From Caproicibacter fermentans (GTDB taxonomy: Bacteria > Bacillota > Clostridia > Oscillospirales > Acutalibacteraceae): 64,000 nt of DNA. Each line of letters starts with the position of its first letter. Positions within the stretch are counted from its first letter, which is position 1. The notes beneath the pieces were generated by a model. The model made no database searches and was not told the origin of the DNA. It saw only the letters and a program-made list of their open reading frames with translations. Shown here in pieces: positions 45,827 through 53,681 of the stretch. Where the stretch lies: NCBI RefSeq assembly GCF_009746625.1, contig NZ_VWXL01000047.1, positions 1 through 64,000 of the forward strand. The letters run 5' to 3'. The position numbers and the translations under genes are program-made.

Positions 45827-46846
45827 TTAAATTAAAAACTTTTGAAACGGTTCCGTCACATGGTCGACAACCTCTTCCATACGGTGAGAATTAATGAAAT
45901 CCCACCCCAGCCATTGCAGCTTTGCTCCTTCGGGCAGGGGATTTTTCACCAGAGGAGTCGTCACCGGAAAACTGTTTGCGGCGGAAATCTTCCCGTACCG
46001 CTCTCCGGTGATATAATCGATCAGCACCTGATACTTTTCGGTCATGCCTTTTTTGACCAAAATAAAAGCGGGATCGAAAATTGCGCCGTCCTCCGGCCAG
46101 ACAAGCTCCGTGCGGTCTGTCTTGCCGCAGGCTTTTCCAAAAAACAGCATCATGACGTAGATGGCGGTACCCGCTTTGGCAGATGTGCCCGCAAGTTTGG
46201 CCATTTCCGAGGGGTGCATCGCCTGACGGACATTCGGTTCCAGCATTTTAAGCCCCTCATCCCCAAACATCTTGTACAGGTAAAGCAGAAGCGTTTTGGA
46301 AACCATGCCGTGCGCTCCCCCGATGGTGATGTTATTGCGGTAAACGGGGCTGAGCAGATCCTCCCATTTGCGGGGAACCGGCAGATCGCCGAGCTTTTTC
46401 CGGTCCACCAGAAATACGGCGGGATACCCGGAATAAATGTAAAACTCGCCGGATGGGTCGTCAATTCCCGCTTCTTCAAAGGCCGGGCTCAAACCGTTCC
46501 TTTTGATGGACTCAAAATAACCCTGTTTCAGAAAACGCTCGCGGAACTGTGAGGAAAAGTAATCCCCCAGTCCGAACGAGGCGATCATACCCGGAAGATC
46601 GTCGATGGTCAGGTATTTCAGGATGTCTCCGGCCGTCGCTTCGGTCCGGTCTCCCTTGCTCCCGCAGATGGTTGGAACATAGCTGTAAAAAGCACATCCT
46701 GTTTCCTTCTTATACTGTTCCGCCACTTCGTCGTAGCCCTGTTTAAAATTGGCTTTCATCGGGCACAGGACCTGACCGATAAAGTCCAGTCGGCTGTCCG
46801 CGATGACGCTGGAACAGGCCTCGCCGGTTTTGACCATTTGACTCAT
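45827..46846 (-). CDS. Periplasmic-binding-protein-fold protein without signal peptide
   Basis: A 339-aa protein resembling iron(III)/thiamine-type solute-binding proteins (class II PBP): FYIYSGYPAVFLVDRKKLGDLP, WEDLLSPVYRNNITIGGAHGM and AIFDPAFILVKKG. It begins MSQMVKTGEACSS with no signal peptide, membrane helix or lipobox, so it should stay in the cytosol. AAGGAGG lies 9 bases before the ATG, which supports this start. Last gene of the seven-gene operon; no cognate permease is encoded. It may bind a metal complex or oxyanion in the cytosol as a carrier, but this is inference. Confidence 0.72.
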   Translation of the reverse strand: MSQMVKTGEACSSVIADSRLDFIGQVLCPMKANFKQGYDEVAEQYKKETGCAFYSYVPTICGSKGDRTEATAGDILKYLTIDDLPGMIASFGLGDYFSSQFRERFLKQGYFESIKRNGLSPAFEEAGIDDPSGEFYIYSGYPAVFLVDRKKLGDLPVPRKWEDLLSPVYRNNITIGGAHGMVSKTLLLYLYKMFGDEGLKMLEPNVRQAMHPSEMAKLAGTSAKAGTAIYVMMLFFGKACGKTDRTELVWPEDGAIFDPAFILVKKGMTEKYQVLIDYITGERYGKISAANSFPVTTPLVKNPLPEGAKLQWLGWDFINSHRMEEVVDHVTEPFQKFLI

Positions 46847-46876
46847 ACACGTATCCTCCTTCTTGTTTCAGGTTCT

Positions 46877-47926
46877 TTACGCCGAACCCTGAACTCCGTG
46901 AAAAAAAGCTTCCATGTCGAAATCCAGCCGGCCGCCAAGACGGATGGACCGGCGGAGCTCCATTAGCTTCCGGTCTTCCCGTTCGATCACCGCAAGGTTG
47001 CTTCTTTCCCGCCGGGACGTTTCCAGCACCCGGTAAACGCCCCCGTTCCGGATTACCACCCTGCGGTCGGCCGAAAGGGCCAAAAGCGGATCGTGCGTTG
47101 AAAGAAACACAATTTTTTCTCGCTCGGCAAGAAGCCTGACGGCCTGTTCCCGGTCGATTCCCGCGTTCTCAATCTCGTCGATCAGCACGATCGGGGAATT
47201 GCTGAGGATTGCGGCGTCGGCGATCATCAGCGCCCGGGACTGGCCCCCGCTCAACTGTGTGACGCCGGAATCCATTTGGAACGGTTCCCCGGACAGCCGG
47301 TTTGCGCAAAGAAAGACCTCCTCGATTCTGTCATCCACCCGTTCAACCATGCGGCTTTGCGCGTGCATGGTTAAAAAGTCGCGGATCGACAGGTCGATGA
47401 CAAAATTCATGTTCTGTGAAAGCTGGGAAATTAAGCGTCCGCCAAGCGAAAAGCGACAGGCGTCGTCCGGAATTTCACCGTTGATCAGAATGCTCCTTTC
47501 CGTCGGCGTGTCGCTCTGGGCAAGGCATTCGATGTCTCCCAGAAGGCGGCTTTTCCCGGAACCGGTCGGCCCGACGACGGCGACGATTTCCCCGCGGCGC
47601 ACCGTAAAGCCCGACTGCTCCGCATTCCCGGATTTATCAAGTCCGGGAAGGACGGTCAGTTCCCTGACGGCGACCTGCTCCCCGGATTTCTCGTCCCGGT
47701 CCTTTTCCATCAGGCGAACGAGGGAGTCCGAAATTTCTCCGCGCGTCAGGCCGAAATCCTCCAGATATTCGTCGGCGATCCCCTGAAGCGCCTCCTCCAG
47801 AGTCTCCTCCGTGTCCAGCCGTTCCAGCCGAATTCCGCTGAAAAAGAGCCGAATGGCAGGGCAAAGCTCGAAAAGCCGCCCCAGCTTCTGCGTGTGAATC
47901 ATTTTTAAAATCTGACTGTGTTCCAT
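46877..47926 (-). CDS. Solo ABC ATPase with N-terminal DUF1858-like segment
   Basis: A 349-aa soluble ATPase. Residues 1-75 are helical and resemble DUF1858 (LFELCPAIRLFFSGI ... TEETLEEAL) but lack its CxxC. The ABC domain (about 85-300) has Walker A VVGPTGSGKSRLLGD, signature TQLSGGQSRALMIAD, Walker B PIVLIDEIENAGID and the H-loop STHD. No transmembrane partner follows and the operon already has a separate FecE, so this is probably a non-transport ABC ATPase, such as an assembly or remodelling factor. GAGG precedes the ATG. Confidence 0.78.
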   Translation of the reverse strand: MEHSQILKMIHTQKLGRLFELCPAIRLFFSGIRLERLDTEETLEEALQGIADEYLEDFGLTRGEISDSLVRLMEKDRDEKSGEQVAVRELTVLPGLDKSGNAEQSGFTVRRGEIVAVVGPTGSGKSRLLGDIECLAQSDTPTERSILINGEIPDDACRFSLGGRLISQLSQNMNFVIDLSIRDFLTMHAQSRMVERVDDRIEEVFLCANRLSGEPFQMDSGVTQLSGGQSRALMIADAAILSNSPIVLIDEIENAGIDREQAVRLLAEREKIVFLSTHDPLLALSADRRVVIRNGGVYRVLETSRRERSNLAVIEREDRKLMELRRSIRLGGRLDFDMEAFFHGVQGSA

Positions 47927-47935
47927 ATTGATTCC

Positions 47936-48616
47936 TCAAAACTCCATTTTTCTGGTAAATCCCATCTGGAATTCCTTCCCGATCAGCGTCTGTCCGAGGC
48001 AGTAGGAGCATACGGCCGCCGGCATGGTAAAGCGGAGACGCATGTGCTCCAAGCTGTCAATTTCTTTTGCACGCTCAAACCACTTGCTTAGAGCCAGCGC
48101 CCCCTGCCCTGTGAGACCGTTGACGGAAACGACGGCGGCCCTCGGGTTTGTTTTTCGGATGTGAAAGGAAAACACCTCCCGCTCCGCCTGCGAAACAATG
48201 TCGCCCTTCGTTACGACCACGAGGTCCGCGTTGCGGAGCATCGGGCCGATTTTCTGGGGCGTGTTGATTCCGGAAAGATTGTCGATCACACAGACGGCGA
48301 GGACGTCCCGGATATGGGGAGAACAACGGTTACACAGCCCCGCGCTTTCGGAAATCAGATAATCGAAGCGGTTATTCAGCCCCCACTGAACCGCCTCGCT
48401 GATATTTGTGATGTAATAGTGATCGGGGCACAGATTTCCGGAGATGCCGACCCGCACCGGAATCCCCGATTTTTGATATATCCCGTCGTCACAGGTGGAA
48501 AGGCAGTCGAATTTAACAACGCCGAATCTGACATTCTGCGGGAAAAACCGAACTGCCTGAAGAACGGCGGAAGTTTTCCCGGAGGACGGCGGGCCCGAAA
48601 CTGTAATCAGCTTCAT
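47936..48616 (-). CDS. SIMIBI-class P-loop GTPase, HypB/CobW-like
   Basis: A 226-aa nucleotide-binding protein. The P-loop is VSGPPSSGKTSAVLQ; switch-like ESAGLCNRCSPH follows and the G4-like motif is VVVTKGDIV. HypB, UreG and CobW relatives insert nickel, cobalt or zinc into enzymes. Cysteine pairs are conserved-looking: LSTCDD, LCNRCSPH and, at the C-terminus, AAVCSYCLGQTLIG, a plausible metal site. Its ATG overlaps the methyltransferase stop (ATGA), and the ABC ATPase follows after 9 bp. The metal and the client enzyme are unknown. Confidence 0.8.
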   Translation of the reverse strand: MKLITVSGPPSSGKTSAVLQAVRFFPQNVRFGVVKFDCLSTCDDGIYQKSGIPVRVGISGNLCPDHYYITNISEAVQWGLNNRFDYLISESAGLCNRCSPHIRDVLAVCVIDNLSGINTPQKIGPMLRNADLVVVTKGDIVSQAEREVFSFHIRKTNPRAAVVSVNGLTGQGALALSKWFERAKEIDSLEHMRLRFTMPAAVCSYCLGQTLIGKEFQMGFTRKMEF

Positions 48617-49251
48617 GACACGGCCTCCATTCTGCGTGGCTTCTGCAGCAAAATCCAGAAGCCCTTCTCCTCATTGTCAATGAACTCAAATTCCGCGCCG
48701 AGCCCGCTTAAAATTTTGCCGTAATCCTCTGCGGTAAATCCGTTGGTCTTCCGGTGAACGCACTCCGGCCAGTCGGGGGAAACCGTCTTCATCTTTTCCA
48801 CGATTTTCCGCTTCAGGTCCAGGTTCCCGAATCCGCCGCCGATATAGGCTTTGCCGCCCGGGCTCAAAACCCGCAGAATTTCAGAAAAGGCGAGGCCCTC
48901 ATCCGGCCAGAAACCGAAAGAACCGCGGCTCACGGCGAGGTCGACGCTGCCGTCAGGAAGCGGAATCCGTGAAACGTCGGCAACGATCGGCGTTGCGCGC
49001 TGTCTGAGGCCCCACTGCGCCGCCCGATGTTCCGCGATCGCCGCCGCGTCCGGGTTCCGATCCAGTAAAACAGCTGAAAGCCCTTTTTCCTGTTTTAATA
49101 CGGAAAGCCCCAGATGCCCGCCCCCGCAGCCCAGGTCAAGAATCCTTCCGGAGGTGATTTTGGAATAAGCGAGGATGTCCTTTGCAATCACCTCATAGAT
49201 CGGGAAAAAGATATTTTCCGCGATGCAGTCAAAATCTTCCGCATGATTCAT
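48613..49251 (-). CDS. Class I SAM-dependent methyltransferase
   Basis: A 212-aa methyltransferase with motif I ILDLGCGGGHLGL, acidic motif II (VLLDRNPDAAAIAEH), VADVSRIPLPDGSVDLAVSRG and a post-motif VLSPGGKAYIGGGF. It resembles UbiE/Methyltransf_11-type small-molecule enzymes. The internal ATG used has AAGGAG 9 bases upstream. It lies between the FecE gene (30 bp) and the GTPase gene (4-bp overlap), so its product is probably tied to the transported ligand. The methyl acceptor is unknown. Confidence 0.85.
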   Translation of the reverse strand: MNHAEDFDCIAENIFFPIYEVIAKDILAYSKITSGRILDLGCGGGHLGLSVLKQEKGLSAVLLDRNPDAAAIAEHRAAQWGLRQRATPIVADVSRIPLPDGSVDLAVSRGSFGFWPDEGLAFSEILRVLSPGGKAYIGGGFGNLDLKRKIVEKMKTVSPDWPECVHRKTNGFTAEDYGKILSGLGAEFEFIDNEEKGFWILLQKPRRMEAVS

Positions 49252-49281
49252 CTTCTTCATCTCCTTGTTCTTCACGCTTTT

Positions 49282-50061
49282 TCAGTTAATCAGGGGGACG
49301 CAGGTCTTGACACCAATGCCGTTTCCGATGGAAACTTCAGCAATTTTCACGGAAACCCCATAAATATCCTGTAAATTTTTTTCCGTAACGATTGTATCCG
49401 GCGCGCCGATCTGCAACCCACCCCGCCGCAGCAGGGCCACGCGGGAAGAACACAGAAACGCATGATCGGGAAAATGGGACGTCATCACGACTCCCAGGCC
49501 GCTCTGCGACAGCTTCTTAATCCGCCTCAGAACGCGAATCTGATTCCCGAAATCAAGATTGCTGGTTGGTTCGTCCATTACAAGAATTTTCGGTTTCTGC
49601 GCCAGCGCCCGGGCAATGAGAACCATCTGCCGTTCGCCGCCGCTGAGCTCCGTAAACCGGCGGTTCCTCAAGCAATCAATCTCCAGCGCCTCGAGCACCC
49701 GTTCAACGATTTTACGATCCTGTTCGCCCGGCGTGGAAAACGTGCCGAAATAGGCGGTGCGGCCCATCAGGACCACATCGAAGACCGTGAATGGAAAGGG
49801 GGTGTTGTGCGCCTGGGGGACGTAGCCGATGGAACGTGCAAACCGTCTTCGCGACCAGCCGCTCACATTCTCCCCATCGGCCCGGATTTCCCCGCCCCTC
49901 AGGTTCAGAAATCCGAGCACCGATTTGAACAGCGTGGTTTTTCCCACGCCGTTCGGTCCCAGAATGCAGAGAATTTCGCCGGAGGAAACGCTGAACGAAA
50001 TTCCGCTGAGGACGTTCTTTCCGCCGTACCCGCACGCGACGGACGAAAGCTCCAGTTTCAT
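49282..50061 (-). CDS. FecE-type ABC transporter ATP-binding protein
   Basis: A 259-aa ATPase of the iron-chelate/cobalamin uptake family: Walker A CILGPNGVGKTTLF, Q-loop GYVPQAH, signature ELSGGERQMVLIARAL, Walker B ILVMDEPTSNLD and H-loop TSHFPDH. It overlaps the FecCD gene by 4 bp. It powers the permease encoded next to it. The family moves siderophores, haem, B12 and in some cases molybdate or tungstate. Confidence 0.93.
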   Translation of the reverse strand: MKLELSSVACGYGGKNVLSGISFSVSSGEILCILGPNGVGKTTLFKSVLGFLNLRGGEIRADGENVSGWSRRRFARSIGYVPQAHNTPFPFTVFDVVLMGRTAYFGTFSTPGEQDRKIVERVLEALEIDCLRNRRFTELSGGERQMVLIARALAQKPKILVMDEPTSNLDFGNQIRVLRRIKKLSQSGLGVVMTSHFPDHAFLCSSRVALLRRGGLQIGAPDTIVTEKNLQDIYGVSVKIAEVSIGNGIGVKTCVPLIN

Positions 50062-51134
50062 TCCGCCGCCCCCCTTCTTTTCAGCAGCAGATAGAGAAAA
50101 AACGGAGCGCCGATGATTGAGGTCAGAATTCCAAGCGGAATTTCCGTCGGGAAAATGCAGCGGGCGGCATTGTCAACCAAAAGGAGGAAGGCGCTCCCGA
50201 TCAGAACGGACGCCGGCAGAAGCGTTTTGTAATTGGGGCCGACCACAAGTCTCGTCAGATGCGGAATAATCAACCCGACCCAGCCGATCATTCCGGAGAC
50301 CGCGATGGAAGCCGAGGTCAGCAGAGTGGACGAGAAAATCAGCAAAATGCGGATTTTCCGCGTATCCACGCCGAGCGACTGTGCTTCCTCGTCCCCGAAG
50401 GTCAGCGCGTTGATCTGCCAGCGGCTTAAAAAAAGCGGGATCATGCCGGCCGCACAGGGAATCAGAAGCATCCAAACCTCCCGCCAGGTGATGGAGGAAA
50501 GTCCTCCCATCAGCCAGAACGTGATCTCCGGGAGCTTGTCATTCGGGTCCGCAACATACTTCGTGATGGAGGTGAATGCGCTAAACAGATTCTGCACCAC
50601 CATTCCGGTCAGAATCAAAAGCAAAACCGTTTCTCCGTGCCGCCCAACCGCGCGGGTGAAAAGCGAAGTCATTAAAACGGCGGTGATTCCGCCTAAAAAA
50701 GAAGAGAGTTCAATCCCCGGGATTCCGAACGAGTTCAGAATCGCCAGCGCCGCGCCGAAACCGGCGCCGGCCGAGGCGCCGAGAATATCCGGCGACACCA
50801 TCGGGTTCTTGAATATTCCCTGATTCGTCGCGCCGGAGGCGGAAAGAGCCGCGCCGACCAGCAAGGCGCTCAGGATCCAGGGAAGGCGCACGCCGAACAG
50901 GACCGTCGCCATTGTGGAAAAGTTTCCTTCCAAGGCGATTCCCAGCGCCCGCATCCGGAGCAGCCTGAAAAACTCGGGAAGCGGGATTCCATACCGCCCG
51001 ACCGTGAGGGAAAACAGAAAAGCGGCAATCGGCAGAATGGGCAATACCGCCGCGATTTTCACTCTTTTTTGGCTCACACTCACGCGTCCGGCCCTTGGCC
51101 CGATCTTTACAAGCCTGACCGACGGGGCGTTCAT
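50058..51134 (-). CDS. FecCD/BtuC-type ABC transporter permease
   Basis: A 358-aa membrane protein with about ten hydrophobic helices and the BtuC signatures LRLPWILSALLVGAALSASG (here VRLPWILSALLVGAAL), QGIFKNPMVSPDILGASAGAG and GMIGWVGLIIPHLTRLVVGP. It probably works as a homodimer with the FecE ATPase and the upstream lipoprotein. Overlaps of 4 bp with both neighbours indicate coupled translation. Confidence 0.95.
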   Translation of the reverse strand: MNAPSVRLVKIGPRAGRVSVSQKRVKIAAVLPILPIAAFLFSLTVGRYGIPLPEFFRLLRMRALGIALEGNFSTMATVLFGVRLPWILSALLVGAALSASGATNQGIFKNPMVSPDILGASAGAGFGAALAILNSFGIPGIELSSFLGGITAVLMTSLFTRAVGRHGETVLLLILTGMVVQNLFSAFTSITKYVADPNDKLPEITFWLMGGLSSITWREVWMLLIPCAAGMIPLFLSRWQINALTFGDEEAQSLGVDTRKIRILLIFSSTLLTSASIAVSGMIGWVGLIIPHLTRLVVGPNYKTLLPASVLIGSAFLLLVDNAARCIFPTEIPLGILTSIIGAPFFLYLLLKRRGAAE

Positions 51135-52318
51135 GGACCGACTCCCGAGGCTTTCAGCAGCGCTTCGGCCTGCTCACCGGATACTTCGGCCTGATAAAAA
51201 AGCTGATAAAATTTTTGTATTTCATTTTTCAGGTCTATTTTTACCGTATCGGGGTACAAAACACTCGCAAGCCACTGTACCCCCAGCACGCGCGCCACGG
51301 AGGGCGGGCGGTCAAACCAGTTGAACGGGACGGAAACCGGCGTGTAAATTCGTTTGTTCCGCACGGCGGAAACGGCGGCCCATTTAGGGTCGGAGTAAAC
51401 GGATTTTAAAAATTCATCGCCCCCCATCTTCCTATTCACCAGAATTACCTCCGGATTCCAGGCAAGGACCTGTTCCATCGACACAGCCGTTCCATTCGCC
51501 ATCGCGGTGGTTTTCATATCCACCACGTTGATTGCCCTGACAAAGTCGATCACCTCCGTATGCATGGAATCCGTCCCGTCCGTTTTTAGCCCGTCGGCGC
51601 TTTCCGAATAATACAGCTTCATCCGCCGGCCGGCCGGGACCTTTTCGCAGGCGGCTTTCGTCTTTGCGAGAGAGTCCCTTACATAATCCGCCAGTTGATC
51701 ACCGCGATCCTTTCGATTGATGAGATTCCCGAAAAATCGATAGCATTCTTCGGTCCGGTCCAGATCGGAGGGCGCCTCCACAATCGGAATTCCTGTCTGT
51801 TCGCTCAGCTTTTTCACCGCTTCGCCGACCTGTCCCTCGTGCGCAAAGTCCAGAATGATATCCGGCTTCAGTTTAATAACGGTTTCCGTATTGATGGAAT
51901 TCTGTCCCGCCATGTTCCCTCCGAGAACCGGCAGATCCTTGTACGGAGAGAGAATATATTTTTTCTCCTCGTCCGACATAGCCCAGCTCCACCCGAGGAG
52001 CGTTTCGGGCGCGAGCGTGTAAAGGAAGTCGGTTCCAATGGGACTGGAGCAATACACCCGGCGGATCTCGTCAGGCACAGTGATGCGGTTTCCCATCATG
52101 TCCGTGATCGTCCTTGTCCCGTCTGCGGCCTTCCGATGACTGGAAGTCGCCTCGGATGAGATGTCGGAGGAAAGAATGGAGGCGGCCTGTGAATTCGGCG
52201 GGCTCGCGCTCCCCTGAGAACATCCCAAAAAAAGACCGACCGCCAGAATCGTCAGGGATAGGCCGACGGCGACCCTGTATAATCGTACATTTTTCCACTT
52301 TACCTGACCTATTTCCAT
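51131..52318 (-). CDS. FecB/BtuF-type substrate-binding lipoprotein
   Basis: A 395-aa lipoprotein: signal LSLTILAVGLFLGC with Cys about residue 33, a Ser-rich linker and the cluster A-3 PBP fold (RTITDMMGNRITVPDEIRRVYCSS, GGNMAGQNSINTETVIKLKPDIILDF, WNPEVILVNRKM, YTPVSVPFNWFDRPPS). The last segment resembles pockets of iron, molybdate and tungstate binders. The ATG used has GGAGG 10 bases upstream. First gene of the seven-gene operon, behind a leader with a terminator hairpin. Confidence 0.92.
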   Translation of the reverse strand: MEIGQVKWKNVRLYRVAVGLSLTILAVGLFLGCSQGSASPPNSQAASILSSDISSEATSSHRKAADGTRTITDMMGNRITVPDEIRRVYCSSPIGTDFLYTLAPETLLGWSWAMSDEEKKYILSPYKDLPVLGGNMAGQNSINTETVIKLKPDIILDFAHEGQVGEAVKKLSEQTGIPIVEAPSDLDRTEECYRFFGNLINRKDRGDQLADYVRDSLAKTKAACEKVPAGRRMKLYYSESADGLKTDGTDSMHTEVIDFVRAINVVDMKTTAMANGTAVSMEQVLAWNPEVILVNRKMGGDEFLKSVYSDPKWAAVSAVRNKRIYTPVSVPFNWFDRPPSVARVLGVQWLASVLYPDTVKIDLKNEIQKFYQLFYQAEVSGEQAEALLKASGVGP

Positions 52319-52365
52319 CCTCTCTTTCCTCCTGTCTGCCGCAGCCGGGTATTCCGGTACCAGCA

Positions 52366-52414
52366 AATAAAAAAACAGACGGAAGTAAAGCCGTTAAGCT
52401 TCTTTGCTTCCGTC
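52366..52414 (-). terminator. Leader terminator/attenuator before the metal-uptake operon
   Basis: GACGGAAGCAAAG pairs with CTTTACTTCCGTC (one mismatch), followed by TTTTTTTATTT on the minus strand. It lies inside the about 118-nt leader, between promoter and first start codon, so it should limit or regulate readthrough. Confidence 0.75.
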
Positions 52415-52442
52415 CGCATTCTGTTTGTTTTTGTACCGTTTC

Positions 52443-52471
52443 ATTTTAAATCGTTTTGTTTTATATTGCAA
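52443..52471 (-). promoter_or_regulatory. Promoter of the seven-gene metal operon
   Basis: TTGCAA and TAAAAT are separated by 17 bases on the minus strand. Upstream lies the dyad ATAAAA-GG-TTTTAT (52494-52507), a possible operator for the divergent regulator. Confidence 0.6.
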
Positions 52472-52611
52472 TACTTCGAAAATAATCCGTTAGATAAAAG
52501 GTTTTATTCGATTTTAAACATAATTTATTAGTGAAGTGTAGAAAAAATCCCAATTAATTCCATCATGAACTAAAATAAATAAAGTCAGTGCAAAAAGACA
52601 CCATCCTTTTC

Positions 52612-52639
52612 TTGCAAACGAATGACAATTTGGTATAAT
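52612..52639 (+). promoter_or_regulatory. Promoter of the excisionase-PBP regulator
   Basis: TTGCAA-16-TATAAT with an extended TGG immediately before the -10. It is divergent from the metal operon. Confidence 0.65.
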
Positions 52640-52673
52640 TAGTAACGAAATAAAGCGGAAAGGGACTTGTGAA

Positions 52674-53624
52674 ATGAACCAACCGGCAAAAGAGCTTACT
52701 GCACTGACTCCCCAGGAAGTCGCGGATCTGCTGAAAATCAGCAAAAATCTGGTCTACGAGCTGATTAAGCGGAAAGAGCTGAACGGCTACCGCATCGGCA
52801 ATAAAATCCGCTTTGATTACAGCGACATTCGCGCGTATCTTGAGTCCGCCAAGACCGGCCCGGGCAAAGCGGACAAAAACGCAGGCCGAAATCCTCTTCT
52901 TTCAGAGCGGGAGCCTGTCGAAAACGGATTTGTCCTGTGCGGGCAGGACCTTGCGCTCGACCTGCTCTCCCGCAGGCTGGAAGAATTTCGCGAAGGCCAG
53001 CGGATTCTTCGTTCGTATATCGGCAGCTACAACGGTCTTTACGGCCTCTATAACAATGAAGTGCAGCTTGCGACGGCTCATCTTTGGGACGGGAAAACCG
53101 GAACGTACAACACGACATACCTCCGGAGCCTGCTCCCCGGAACTGCGGTTGTCTCGGTTAATCTGGCCTACCGGATGCAGGGCTTCTACGTGCAAAAAGG
53201 GAATCCGAAAAACCTGTGCTCCTGGGAAGACCTGAAACGCTCCGACATCACCATTGCAAACCGCGAAAAAGGAAGCGGAACCAGAATCCTTCTGGATGAG
53301 CATCTGCGCCTGCTCGGTCTTGAGGGAACGCAGATCAAGGGCTACAACCGTGCCTGCCTCACACATCTTGCGGCTGCCGGCGCGGTTGCCCGCGGCGGAG
53401 CGGACGCCGCGGTCGGCATTGAAAAAACGGCGATGCAGGTTGATTCGATTGAATTCGTTCCTCTGCAGAAGGAACGGTACGACCTTGTTTTCAAGAAGGA
53501 AAACCTTTCAAAGCCGTTGTTTCGGCAGACTTTGGAAACGGTTCGCTCCCCGGAGTTCCGCGCCGAGCTTCAGGCGATCGGCGGATACGACGTTTCAGAA
53601 ACCGGCATGCTGACTTCCGGCTGA
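52674..53624 (+). CDS. Excisionase-type HTH regulator with PBP-like sensor domain
   Basis: A 316-aa one-component regulator. Residues 10-60 are an excisionase/MerR-like HTH (LTPQEVADLLKISKNLVYEL, YRIGNKIRFDYSDIRAYLE). Residues about 85-310 are a PBP-like domain (PF12727 type; SYNGLYGLYNNEVQLATAHLWDG, ANREKGSGTRILLDEHL, AAVARGGADAAVGIEK). Such proteins are commonly found beside molybdate/tungstate transport and molybdoenzyme genes. Its divergent position makes it the probable regulator of the metal operon, sensing the imported ligand. Confidence 0.87.
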   Translation: MNQPAKELTALTPQEVADLLKISKNLVYELIKRKELNGYRIGNKIRFDYSDIRAYLESAKTGPGKADKNAGRNPLLSEREPVENGFVLCGQDLALDLLSRRLEEFREGQRILRSYIGSYNGLYGLYNNEVQLATAHLWDGKTGTYNTTYLRSLLPGTAVVSVNLAYRMQGFYVQKGNPKNLCSWEDLKRSDITIANREKGSGTRILLDEHLRLLGLEGTQIKGYNRACLTHLAAAGAVARGGADAAVGIEKTAMQVDSIEFVPLQKERYDLVFKKENLSKPLFRQTLETVRSPEFRAELQAIGGYDVSETGMLTSG

Positions 53625-53681
53625 ATCCGCGCTCGCTGCGGGCGGAACGCGGTCAAAAGACGGTAAAAGCCCCCGCTTCTT

